This document shows, piece after piece, positions 1 to 7,871 of a DNA stretch of 12,264 nucleotides. Source of the stretch: Myxococcales bacterium (GTDB taxonomy: Bacteria; Myxococcota; Bradymonadia; UBA7976; UBA1532); NCBI GenBank assembly GCA_020430675.1, contig JAGQJJ010000051.1, positions 1-12,264 of the forward strand, written 5' to 3'. The notes under the pieces were generated by a model. That model did not search any database. It saw only the letters and a list, made by a program, of their open reading frames with translations, and was not told the DNA's origin. Made by a program: the position numbers and the translations under genes. Numbering within the stretch: position 1 is the first letter of the stretch; each line of letters begins with the position of its first letter.

Positions 1-1
1 G

Positions 2-1546
2 CAGCCCTGCGCGCAAGGCAATTGCGTGGGCCTCGTCACCTGCGCCCAGGCCGACGGCGGCGGCCGCACCTGCGCCGCCTGCGCCGACGGCTTCTTCGGC
101 GTCGACTGCGCGAGCCCCGTCGACCCGGTCGCCGACTTCGAGGTCGCCTTCCAGGCCGTGCTGGCGGTCTACGACAGCGGCGACTACGCCGCGGCGCTGC
201 TCGCGATCGACCAGTTCATCGCCGACTACCCCGACAGCCCGCGCCGCGACAACGCCGAGTACTTGAAGGCGCGCGCGCTGTTTGAGCTGGGCCGCTACGA
301 CGAGGCGCTGGCCGCCTTTGATGCCTTTGCCCTCGCCTACCCGCAGAGCGCGTTGCTCGACCAGGCCGTCTACTTCCGCGCCCGCACGCTTTACGCCCTG
401 GGACGGCTGGCCGAGGCCCAGGCCGCGTTTGCCGCCTTCGTCGCCGCGTGGCCCGACAGCGTCTTCGCTGACAACGCGCTCTACCTGGAGGGACGCGCGG
501 CCTACGAGCAGAACCTCTTCGATCAGGCGGTCGCCGCCTTCGATGCCTTGCTCGCCGCCTTCCCCGACTCGACGCTCATCGATCAGACGCTCTACTTCCG
601 CGCCCGCGCGCTCATCGAGCTGGGGCGCTTCGCCGAAGCCATCGCCGACTTCGACGCGCTGCTCGCCCGCTTCCCCGCCAGCCCGTTTGTCGACCAGGCC
701 ACCTATTACCGCGCCAAGGCGATGTACGACGCGGGCGATCTGGCCGGCGCGGCGGCCGCCTTCGACGCCTTCGTGCAGGCCTTCCCGCAAGATGGCCTGG
801 TCGCGGCGGCCCATTATTACCGCGGCCGCGCCCTCGCCGCGCTCGGCGACTTTGTCGGGGCGCTCGCCGAGTTCACCCAGGTCATCGCCGACGCCGCCAG
901 CAGCTTCCGCGACGGCGCCCTGCTCGAAGCGGCGCGCGCCGCCTACGAGCTGGGCAAGATCGATGGCCCCGGCTCGCCCCGGTTTGCCGAAGCCGAGGGA
1001 TACATTCAGACCCTGCTGGCCGACTACCCGGGCAGCGTCTACGCCGACAACGCGCTGTATTACTTCGGCCTCATCGCCTACGCCGACGACCGCTTCGCCG
1101 ACGCGGTGATGCGCTTCGACCAGCTCGTGGCCGACTTCCCGGCCAGCATCTACGTCGACAACGCCACCTATTTCCGCGCCCGCGCGCTCTATGACAGCGG
1201 CGACTTCGCCGGCGCCCTGCTCGGCTTCGAGGCGGTGCTGGCCCTCGACGCCGCGGGATCCTACGCCGACAACGCCGCGTACTTCGCCGGCCGGTGCCAT
1301 ACGCGGATGGCGCCGAACGCGCTCAACCCGGCGGCCGAGTATGCCGCCGCCGTCGCCTTCTTCGACCAGGTCATCGCCGACTACCCACAGAGCGCCTACG
1401 CCGACAACGCCTTCTCCCGCAAGATCGACATCCAGGTGCAGCTCGGGCAGTGCGTCGACGCGCAGGCCACGCTCAACGCGATGTCTGGCGCCTGGCCCAA
1501 CAGCCCCCTGCTGCCGGCGGCGCGCAACGCCGTCATGAACTGCTGA
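2..1546 (+). CDS. EGF-like/TPR-repeat exported protein, 5' end outside window
   Basis: The frame is open to the left edge, so the true start lies upstream; the GTG at 26 falls inside the Cys-rich segment and is not a credible start. Window residues 1-38 hold seven cysteines (C3, C8, C14, C24, C27, C36 and spacing between them), ending in a C-x2-C-x2-G-F-x-G-x2-C pattern typical of the last half of an EGF-like module, which implies an exported, oxidised location. The rest is about 12 degenerate TPR units of 36-40 residues, each with an aromatic-P-x-S turn, a D-N/Q-A element and an A-R-A-L-Y-x-L-G-R helix. This resembles the TPR domains of YbgF/CpoB and BamD-type envelope proteins. It ends 2 nt before the transglutaminase/7TM gene, so the two are probably co-translated. 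I infer a periplasmic or surface scaffold; the partner is unknown. TPR call is firm, EGF-like call moderate, function unassigned. Confidence 0.85.
   Translation, partial: QPCAQGNCVGLVTCAQADGGGRTCAACADGFFGVDCASPVDPVADFEVAFQAVLAVYDSGDYAAALLAIDQFIADYPDSPRRDNAEYLKARALFELGRYDEALAAFDAFALAYPQSALLDQAVYFRARTLYALGRLAEAQAAFAAFVAAWPDSVFADNALYLEGRAAYEQNLFDQAVAAFDALLAAFPDSTLIDQTLYFRARALIELGRFAEAIADFDALLARFPASPFVDQATYYRAKAMYDAGDLAGAAAAFDAFVQAFPQDGLVAAAHYYRGRALAALGDFVGALAEFTQVIADAASSFRDGALLEAARAAYELGKIDGPGSPRFAEAEGYIQTLLADYPGSVYADNALYYFGLIAYADDRFADAVMRFDQLVADFPASIYVDNATYFRARALYDSGDFAGALLGFEAVLALDAAGSYADNAAYFAGRCHTRMAPNALNPAAEYAAAVAFFDQVIADYPQSAYADNAFSRKIDIQVQLGQCVDAQATLNAMSGAWPNSPLLPAARNAVMNC
150..1540 (+). 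repeat. Tandem TPR-coding repeats of about 111 bp
   Basis: About 12 imperfect units of 108-120 bp encode the TPRs of the first gene. Near-identical words recur at DNA level: the run coding for Tyr-Phe-Arg-Ala-Arg is seen near 370, 592 and 1170, and the aspartate-asparagine-alanine word after the P-x-S turn recurs near 250, 470, 1045, 1155, 1265 and 1402. The spread of similarity suggests internal duplication of some units, so copy number may vary between strains. Confidence 0.7.
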
Positions 1547-1548
1547 CC

Positions 1549-3129
1549 ATGCAACGCCGCCGCCCCAACCCCGCGCTGGTCATCGCGTTGCTGCTGGTCA
1601 TCGCCGGCGTGCTCGGCCTGCGCCGCTTGCAGGCGCTCGATTACGACGTCTCGGCCCTGGTGCCCGACAAGGTCTGGGACGTCGACGTCGGCCTGTCGCT
1701 CACCGGCCATGGCGACGCCGTGCGCGTGGCGACCTATATCCCCACCTCGGACGACCGCCAGACGGTGGTTGAAGCCAGCAGCCGCGCCGGCGAGCTCGAG
1801 TTGCAGACGGTCGACCGCGAGGGCGGCCGCCTCGCCGAATGGCAGGGCGCCAGCGTCAGCGGGCCGCAGCAGCTCTCGTATCGCTACCGCGTCGCCACCC
1901 GCGCGGTCGAGTACGTCATCGACCCCGAGATTCGCCTCGGCGATGCCCGGGGCGGCGACGGCGACGCGCGCTGGCTGACGGCAACCGAGGACGTGCAGGT
2001 CGACGCAGCCGATATCGCCGCGCTCGCCGCGCGCCTCGTGCCCGATGACGGCGCGGTGCAAGGCTTCCTGCGCGCCGCCTTCGACCATGTGCAGGCGTTT
2101 GGCTTTCAGCCCTTCAAAGGCACCACCGACGCGCTGACCGCCCTGCGCCTGGGCGAAGCGAGCTGCAACGGGCGCAGCCGCCTGCTGGTCGCCCTCGCCC
2201 GCAACCGCGGCCTGCCCGCGCGCCTGGTCGGCGGCCTCATCCTCGAGGCGGGCAGCAAGCGCACCTCGCACCAGTGGGTCGAGATTCGCGTCGGCGGTCA
2301 CTGGGTGCCCTTCGACGCGCTCAACCATCACTTCGCGTCGCTGCCGGCCAATTACCTCACCCTGTACCGCGGCGATCAGGCGCTGTTCACCCACAGCCGC
2401 GACATCGGCTTCAAATACAACTTCCGCATCGACAGCGACCTCGTGCCCCGCGCCGAGCTGCAGGGCAGCGGCAAGGCCGTGGGCCTCTGGGCCACCTTCG
2501 CCGCCATCGGCGTGCCGCTTGAACTGCTCACGCTGATCATCATGATCCCGCTCGGCGCGACCGTGGTGACGCTGTTTCGCAACGTGCTCGGCCTGCGCAT
2601 CTTCGGCACCTTCCTGCCCGCGCTGGTGGCCTCGGCCTGCCATCACACCGGCTATTGGTGGGGCATGGTCGGCTTCGTCGGCCTCATCGTGCTGATCAGC
2701 CTCACCCGCCGCGCGCTCGGCCGCCTGGAGCTGCTGCACTCGCCCCAGCTCGCCGTGCTGCTGACCGCGGTGGTCGGCGGCATGCTGGCCATGAGCTGGG
2801 CCGGCGTTGAACTCGAGCTGCGCGATCTGGCCCGCGTCACGCTCTTCCCGGTGGCGATCATGGCCATCACCAGCGAGCGCTTCACGCTGATGGAGGTTGA
2901 AGACGGCGCCTGGAAGGCCTGGACCACGCTCGCGCGCACCGTGATGGTCATCGGCTGCTGTTATGTGACCATGCAGTCACTTTCGTTGCAAATCCTGATG
3001 CTCGGCTTCCCCGAGCTGCTGCTGGTCATCGTCGCCATCGACATCTGGCTCGGCCGTTGGATGGGCCTGCGGTTGATGGAGTGGCTGCGCTTTCGGGGCC
3101 TCATCCACGCCGGCGAGGCCGCGTCATGA
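1549..3129 (+). CDS. Transglutaminase-like domain fused to 7-helix membrane domain (UUP1-type)
   Basis: A 526-residue protein of the family called 'inactive transglutaminase fused to seven transmembrane helices', found in gene neighbourhoods with a RimK-related ATP-grasp ligase, as here. Residues 8-24 form an N-terminal signal anchor; about 25-300 is a periplasmic region with a transglutaminase fold at about 165-275; about 310-520 holds seven hydrophobic helices with short loops. Unlike typical members, the papain-like triad appears present: Cys206 in E-A-S-C-N-G, His241 in S-H-Q-W-V-E and Asp256 in V-P-F-D-A, with usual spacing. It may therefore be a peptidase or transpeptidase rather than only a binding domain. 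The ATG at 1549, 2 nt after the previous stop, is chosen because the hydrophobic anchor follows directly; an in-frame extension upstream overlaps the TPR gene and has no support. The stop overlaps the ligase start as ATGA. Family call strong, activity inferred. Confidence 0.85.
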   Translation: MQRRRPNPALVIALLLVIAGVLGLRRLQALDYDVSALVPDKVWDVDVGLSLTGHGDAVRVATYIPTSDDRQTVVEASSRAGELELQTVDREGGRLAEWQGASVSGPQQLSYRYRVATRAVEYVIDPEIRLGDARGGDGDARWLTATEDVQVDAADIAALAARLVPDDGAVQGFLRAAFDHVQAFGFQPFKGTTDALTALRLGEASCNGRSRLLVALARNRGLPARLVGGLILEAGSKRTSHQWVEIRVGGHWVPFDALNHHFASLPANYLTLYRGDQALFTHSRDIGFKYNFRIDSDLVPRAELQGSGKAVGLWATFAAIGVPLELLTLIIMIPLGATVVTLFRNVLGLRIFGTFLPALVASACHHTGYWWGMVGFVGLIVLISLTRRALGRLELLHSPQLAVLLTAVVGGMLAMSWAGVELELRDLARVTLFPVAIMAITSERFTLMEVEDGAWKAWTTLARTVMVIGCCYVTMQSLSLQILMLGFPELLLVIVAIDIWLGRWMGLRLMEWLRFRGLIHAGEAAS

Positions 3130-4016
3130 AGCTGTTCAACCGCCTGCGCGGCCACCGCGCCGAAGCGGTGCTGGGCATGAACCGCCGCAATCTGGCGTTC
3201 ATCCTGCCCCGCAATCCGCGGCATCTCTTCCCCGTCGCCGACGACAAGCTGCGGGCCAAAGCGGTGCTCACCGCGGCCGGCGTGCCCATGCCCGAGACGC
3301 TGGCGCTGTTCGAGCGCTTCGACCAGCTCAGCGGGGTCGAAGCAACGCTGGCGCGCTTCGACGAGTGCGTCATCAAGCCCGCCAACGGCTCGGGCGGCCG
3401 CGGCATCCTGGTGCTCGGCCGCGGCGCCGACGGCGCCCTGCGCACGGCGCGCGGCCGGGAGATGACCGGTGACGCGCTGCGCCGGCACGTGGGCGACATC
3501 ATCTTCGGCGTCTACACCCTCGACCACCCCGATGTGGCCATCGTCGAGCGGCGGCTGCACCCGCATCCGTTCTTCGAGCGCCTGTACCCCAACGCGCTGA
3601 GCGACATCCGCATCATCGTCGTCGACGGCGTGCCGGTGCTGGCCATGATCCGCGTGCCCACCAACGCCTCGGACGGCAAGGCCAACCTGCACCAAGGCGG
3701 CATCGGGCTGGGGCTCGATCTGCCCACCGGGCGCGTGACCCGCGCCTGGCTGAAGGGCCGACCGGTCGACGCGCACCCCGACACCGACGCGCCGCTCGTC
3801 GACGCCCAGGTGCCCGGCTGGCCGGCGGTGCTCGATTGCGCCCGGCGCGTCGGCGCCGCCGTCGACCTGCGCTTCCTGGGCGTCGACCTGGTGCTCTCGC
3901 GCGCCGGCGACCCGATGGTGCTCGAGATCAACGTGCGCCCGGGCCTCGAAATCCAGAACGTCACCGGCGTGCCGCTGCGAGCCCATCTGGCCACGCTCGG
4001 CATCGCGGAGGGCTGA
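3126..4016 (+). CDS. RimK-related ATP-grasp ligase (alpha-L-glutamate ligase-like)
   Basis: A 296-residue cytosolic ATP-grasp enzyme of the RimK-related type that accompanies the 7TM-transglutaminase protein. The N-terminus carries the family signature M-N-R-R-N-L (residues 19-24) and D-D-K-L-R-A-K. ATP-grasp landmarks are visible: Lys84 in V-I-K-P-A-N-G with a Gly-rich loop to about 96, the S-D-I-R-I-I-V-V strand near 160, and the metal-binding V-L-E-I-N-V-R-P near 265-272 (Glu267, Asn269). Such enzymes form an amide bond between an amino acid or peptide carboxylate and an amine through an acyl-phosphate; the substrate of this subgroup is not known to me. The ATGA overlap with the upstream gene (3126-3129) with a G-rich GGCGAGG just before it, and a gap of 1 nt to pilQ, indicate translational coupling. 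No partner aspartic/zinc protease gene, often linked elsewhere, is in the window. Enzyme class strong, reaction inferred. Confidence 0.88.
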   Translation: MKLFNRLRGHRAEAVLGMNRRNLAFILPRNPRHLFPVADDKLRAKAVLTAAGVPMPETLALFERFDQLSGVEATLARFDECVIKPANGSGGRGILVLGRGADGALRTARGREMTGDALRRHVGDIIFGVYTLDHPDVAIVERRLHPHPFFERLYPNALSDIRIIVVDGVPVLAMIRVPTNASDGKANLHQGGIGLGLDLPTGRVTRAWLKGRPVDAHPDTDAPLVDAQVPGWPAVLDCARRVGAAVDLRFLGVDLVLSRAGDPMVLEINVRPGLEIQNVTGVPLRAHLATLGIAEG

Positions 4017-4017
4017 A

Positions 4018-6762
4018 ATGCGCGCCGCCGTCCGCTGGTTTCAGGTTTCGTTCATCCCGCTGATGCTCGTGCTCGCCGGGCTGATCGGCACCACCGTCTG
4101 GCTCGATCGCCGCGCCGAGGCCCTCGCCGAGCGGCCTACGATCATCCGCATCGAGCGGCAGGCCGTCGCCGTGGCCAGCGATGACATCGCCGAGCAGGGC
4201 ATGGGCGCCGACGACGGCGAGGCCGAAGAGGACTCGGCGGCCGAAGCGCACCCCGCGGTGCTCGCCGCCCGCCGCGCCCGCACCCGCGGCGACACCGCGT
4301 CGGCGGTCAAGGCCCTCGAAGCCGCGCTCGCCGCCGAGAAGGCCCGCGTGGCCCAGCTCGAATCGGCCCAGGCCGCCGGCCGCCTCGACCAGCAGGTCAA
4401 CGCGCTGCAGACCCAGGTCGAAGCCGCCCGCCGCGAGGCCCGCGACGCCGAGGCCGCGCGCCTCGACACCGAGCTCGCCCGCCTGCGCAACGATTCGAAG
4501 CGCCTTCGCGACGAGCTGAACACCCGCGACACGCAGCTCGCCAACGCCCGCGGCGAGGCCGACCGCAGCCGCGCGGCCGCCGACCGCCTCGAAGGCGAGC
4601 TGGCCGCCGCCCGCAAGTCGGAGGCCCAGGCCCAGGCCAAGGCCGAGACCGAGCGCAAGGCGCGCTCCGACGCCCAGGCCAAGGCCGAGACCGAGCGCAA
4701 GGCGCGCGCCGAGGCCCAGGCCAAGGCCGAGACCGAGCGCAAGGCCCGCACCGAGGCCCAGGCCAAGGTCGCCAGCGAGCGCAAGGCCCTCGCCGACGAG
4801 AAGGCGAAGACCGCCGCCGAGCGCAAAGCCAACGCCCAGGCCAAGGCCGACGCCGAGCGCAAGGCCGACGCCCAGGCCAAGGCCGAAGCCCAGGCCAAGG
4901 CCGACGCCGAGCGCAAGGCCCGCGCCGAAGCCCAGGCCGAAGCCGAGCGCCTCGCCGCCGAGCCGCCCGCGCCGCAGAGCACCCGGGTCACCCAGGTCGA
5001 CTTCGACGACAGCGGCAGCCGCACGCGCGTCCGTATCGTCTTCTCGGGCCGCGCCGACTACGCCCTCAAGCGCGAAGGCGAGCGCACCCGCATCCTCGAG
5101 TTCAAGAACGCCACCATCGAGCCCTCGATCGAGCGCAGCCTCGACACCAGCGAGTTCACCGGCGCGGTCAAGCTGATCAGCAGCTTCCAGGCCCCACCGC
5201 CGGGCGATCGCGTCCGGGTCGTGGTCACCCTGGGCACCGAGGTTGATGACGAGGTCAACGTCAAGGGCGACACTCTCACGTGGTCGTTCGCCCGCCCGGC
5301 GCCGCCGGTGCTGGTCGGCTCGACCCCGCCGCCGCCGTCGTGGCAGGCGCCGCCCCCGGTCGTCGCCCGCGAAGTGCGCTACGAGCAGCCGCGCGCCGCC
5401 GTCTTCACCGGCCCGGCCCAGGCCATCGCCGTCGCCGAGACCAAGCAGAAGCCCGCGCGCCGCAAGCGCTACACCGGTCGCAAGATCAACGTCGACATCA
5501 AGGATGGCGACATCCACAACATCCTTCGGCTGCTCGCCAAGGAAGGCAACGTCAACATCGTGACCAGCGACGAGGTCGAAGGCACGGTGACGATGCACCT
5601 CAAGCTGGTGCCCTGGGACCAGGCGCTCGACATCATCCTGCGCACCAAGAGCCTCGACATGGTGCGCGAGGGCGACATCATCCGGGTCGCGCTCGCCGAG
5701 ACCATCGCCAAGGAGCGCGACGCCGAGCTCAAGAAGCAGGAAGTCAAAGAGAAGCTGCTGCCGCTCGGCGTCAAGCTGATCACCGTCAACCACGCCAACG
5801 CCGCCGAGTTGATTCCGCGCGTCAGCAGCGTGCTCAGCGGCCGCGGCAAGGCCGAATACGACGAGCGCACCAACACGGTCATCCTCACTGACGTCGCCGA
5901 TCACCTCGACGCGGCCGAAGACATCATCCGCCGTCTCGATACGCAGACCCCGCAGGTGCTCATCGAGACGCGCATCATCGAGGTCAACGAGGTCAACCAG
6001 CAGGAGCTGGGCATCCAGTGGGGCGTCGACGCCATCTTCAGCGCCGCCACCGGCAACCCCACCGGCCTGCGCTTCCCGAGCACCATCGGCATCAGCGGCG
6101 GCGCCGACGACTCGCAGACGGTCACCGAAGGCAATAGCAGCAACCCGAACTACGTGGTCAACCTGCCCGCCGCCGTCGGCTCCGGGTCAGGTGGTGCCCT
6201 CGGCCTCACCTTCGGCAGCGTCGACAGCACCTTCAACCTCAACGTGCGCCTCTCGGCCCTTGAGAACCGCGGCACCGTCAAGATCATCAGCAGCCCCAAG
6301 ATCACCACGCTCGACAACAAAGAAGCCGAGATCAGCCAGGGCGTGAGCATCCCGATCGCCCAGGTCTCGGCCGCCGGCGTGCAGACGGTATTCTTCGACG
6401 CGGTGCTCAGCCTGAAGGTGACCCCGCACGTCACCCAGGACGGCAACATCTACCTGACGCTCGAAGCCGAGAACAACACGCCCGACTTCCAGAACGTCGG
6501 CGCCCGTGGCGACCCGACGATCTTGAAGAAAGAGGCCAAGACCGAGCTGCTGCTCAAGGATGGCGATACCACCGTCATCGGCGGCATCTACACCAGCAAC
6601 GCCGGCTTCAACACCAGCGAAGTGCCCTACCTCGGCCGCATCCCGATCCTGGGCGCGCTGTTCCGCAACTACCGCGAGAGCGACCGCCGCACCGAGCTGC
6701 TCATCTTCGTGACCCCGCGCATCGTCAACCGCGCTGCGGCCACGGTGCGGACGGTGCAATGA
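4018..6762 (+). CDS. pilQ: Type IV pilus secretin PilQ with N-terminal anchor and long coiled coil
   Basis: The protein is 914 residues and forms the outer-membrane channel for the type IV pilus. Domain order: hydrophobic segment at about 8-28; acidic linker to about 90; coiled coil rich in Lys/Ala/Glu at about 92-315; AMIN domain (peptidoglycan binding in PilQ) at about 321-427; Pro-rich linker 428-450; STN domain at about 488-560; secretin N1-type domain at about 586-650; secretin barrel to the C-terminus. Barrel hallmarks include Q-V-L-I-E-T-R-I-I-E-V near 645, S-S-P-K-I-T at 758-763 and V-P-Y-L-G-R-I-P-I-L-G from 869, then E-L-L-I-F-V-T-P-R-I-V. One N1 domain plus AMIN argues for PilQ over GspD. 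The start ATG at 4018 has GGAGGG at 4007-4012. The first segment lacks a clear signal-peptidase site, so it may remain as an inner-membrane anchor, which is unusual. pilMNOP are not next to it. The stop overlaps aroB as ATGA. Confidence 0.93.
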   Translation: MRAAVRWFQVSFIPLMLVLAGLIGTTVWLDRRAEALAERPTIIRIERQAVAVASDDIAEQGMGADDGEAEEDSAAEAHPAVLAARRARTRGDTASAVKALEAALAAEKARVAQLESAQAAGRLDQQVNALQTQVEAARREARDAEAARLDTELARLRNDSKRLRDELNTRDTQLANARGEADRSRAAADRLEGELAAARKSEAQAQAKAETERKARSDAQAKAETERKARAEAQAKAETERKARTEAQAKVASERKALADEKAKTAAERKANAQAKADAERKADAQAKAEAQAKADAERKARAEAQAEAERLAAEPPAPQSTRVTQVDFDDSGSRTRVRIVFSGRADYALKREGERTRILEFKNATIEPSIERSLDTSEFTGAVKLISSFQAPPPGDRVRVVVTLGTEVDDEVNVKGDTLTWSFARPAPPVLVGSTPPPPSWQAPPPVVAREVRYEQPRAAVFTGPAQAIAVAETKQKPARRKRYTGRKINVDIKDGDIHNILRLLAKEGNVNIVTSDEVEGTVTMHLKLVPWDQALDIILRTKSLDMVREGDIIRVALAETIAKERDAELKKQEVKEKLLPLGVKLITVNHANAAELIPRVSSVLSGRGKAEYDERTNTVILTDVADHLDAAEDIIRRLDTQTPQVLIETRIIEVNEVNQQELGIQWGVDAIFSAATGNPTGLRFPSTIGISGGADDSQTVTEGNSSNPNYVVNLPAAVGSGSGGALGLTFGSVDSTFNLNVRLSALENRGTVKIISSPKITTLDNKEAEISQGVSIPIAQVSAAGVQTVFFDAVLSLKVTPHVTQDGNIYLTLEAENNTPDFQNVGARGDPTILKKEAKTELLLKDGDTTVIGGIYTSNAGFNTSEVPYLGRIPILGALFRNYRESDRRTELLIFVTPRIVNRAAATVRTVQ
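4630..4945 (+). repeat. pilQ: 42-bp tandem repeats coding for TolA-like helix in pilQ
   Basis: Three adjacent 42-bp units (4630-4671, 4672-4713, 4714-4755) encode A-Q-A-K-A-E-T-E-R-K-A-R-x-[DE] and differ at only a few bases. They are followed by degenerate and shortened copies of the same 14-residue motif to about 4945. The 14-residue period is two heptads, compatible with a continuous alpha-helical coiled coil. The near-identity of the first three units suggests recent expansion by slippage or unequal crossover. Confidence 0.85.
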
Positions 6763-7871
6763 ACCGAGTCGACCTGCCCGTCGAGCTGGGCGAGCGGCGT
6801 TACGCGGTGCACGTGCGCCGCGACGCCCTGCCCGAGCTGATCGAGCGCACCGCCGCGTGCGCCTCGACGGGCCGTGTCATCGTCATCACCGACGAGACCG
6901 TCGCCGCCCTGCACGCCGGCCCGTTTGCCGAAGGCCTGCGCGCCCGGGGCCTGCACGCCCCGGTGCTTGCCGTGCCCGCGGGCGAGGCGCACAAGACGCT
7001 CGCCACGGTCAGCCATCTGTACGACCGCTGCCTGGCAGAAGGCGTCGACCGCCACACGCCGATCGTGGCCCTCGGCGGCGGCGTCATCGGCGACCTCGGC
7101 GGCTTTGTCGCCGCGACCCTGCTGCGCGGTCTGCCGCTCATCCAGGCCCCGACCACGGTGCTCGCCCAGGTCGACAGCAGCGTCGGCGGCAAGACGGGCG
7201 TCAATCTGCCGCACGGCAAGAACCTCGTGGGCGCCTTCCACCAGCCGGCATTTGTCTTCGCCGACGTCGCCTGGCTGGCCACGCTCGACGCCCGCGACCG
7301 CCGCGCCGGTCTTGCCGAAGCCATCAAACACGCCGCGCTCGCCGCGCCGGCGCTGCTCGATCGCATCGCGCGCGACGCCGCCGGCCTCATCGCCGGCGAC
7401 CCGGCCGCGCTGCTGCCGATCATCGCCGACGCCATCGCCATCAAGGCCCGCATCGTCGCCGCCGACGAGCGCGAAGCCGGCGCGCGCAAGCTGCTCAACC
7501 TGGGCCATACGCTCGGCCACGCCATCGAAGCCGCCGAAGGCTACGGCGAGCTGCGCCACGGCGAGGCCATCGCGCTTGGCCTGCGCGTCGCCGCCCGCCT
7601 CTCGCGGGCGCAGCTCGGCCTGCCCGCCGAGCACGTCGCCAGGCTCGACGCCGCGCTCGACGCCTGCGGCCTGCCCGGCGACTGGCGCCGCCACCTGCGG
7701 CCCGAAGTCTTCGCCCGAGTGGCGCGAGACAAGAAGATTCGCGGAGAATGGGTCGACACGATTCTGCTGCGCCATCTGGGCGATCCGACGGTCGTCCCGC
7801 AGCCGATCACCGGGTTCATCGAGGCCGTCACGGCGCTCGGCGACGACCCGGCGCAAGAGGAGAACCGATGA
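6759..7871 (+). CDS. aroB: 3-dehydroquinate synthase
   Basis: The 370-residue enzyme converts DAHP to 3-dehydroquinate, second step of the cytosolic shikimate pathway, using NAD and a divalent metal. Characteristic blocks are present in order: the NAD-loop G-G-G-V-I-G-D-L-G-G-F, then P-T-T-V-L-A-Q-V-D-S-S-V-G-G-K-T-G-V-N, and K-N-L-V-G-A-F. Metal ligands are Glu187 in A-E-A-I-K-H, His250 in N-L-G-H-T-L-G-H and His267 in R-H-G-E-A-I. Length is normal for the family. The start ATG overlaps the pilQ stop (ATGA), and its stop overlaps the next gene the same way, so it is translationally coupled within the pilus operon. pilQ-aroK-aroB is a classic arrangement in gamma-proteobacteria; here aroK is absent between the two. 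Very secure identification. Confidence 0.97.
   Translation: MNRVDLPVELGERRYAVHVRRDALPELIERTAACASTGRVIVITDETVAALHAGPFAEGLRARGLHAPVLAVPAGEAHKTLATVSHLYDRCLAEGVDRHTPIVALGGGVIGDLGGFVAATLLRGLPLIQAPTTVLAQVDSSVGGKTGVNLPHGKNLVGAFHQPAFVFADVAWLATLDARDRRAGLAEAIKHAALAAPALLDRIARDAAGLIAGDPAALLPIIADAIAIKARIVAADEREAGARKLLNLGHTLGHAIEAAEGYGELRHGEAIALGLRVAARLSRAQLGLPAEHVARLDAALDACGLPGDWRRHLRPEVFARVARDKKIRGEWVDTILLRHLGDPTVVPQPITGFIEAVTALGDDPAQEENR

Noticed and set aside
1294..1548. In-frame N-terminal extension of the transglutaminase-7TM gene
   Set aside because: The extension is Arg/Gly-rich shadow of the TPR gene; the hydrophobic anchor begins just after the ATG at 1549.
1396..2739. Minus-strand open frame opposite the TPR/transglutaminase junction
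   Set aside because: It spans the join of two real plus-strand genes and shows no known family features.
3961..5904. Long minus-strand open frame opposite the start of pilQ
   Set aside because: Its product is a low-complexity Gly/Leu string that mirrors the Ala/Lys/Glu repeats of pilQ; it is a shadow caused by high-GC third positions.
4018..6762. Type II secretion secretin GspD instead of PilQ
   Set aside because: It has an AMIN domain and only one N1-type repeat before the barrel; GspD has N0-N3 and no AMIN domain.
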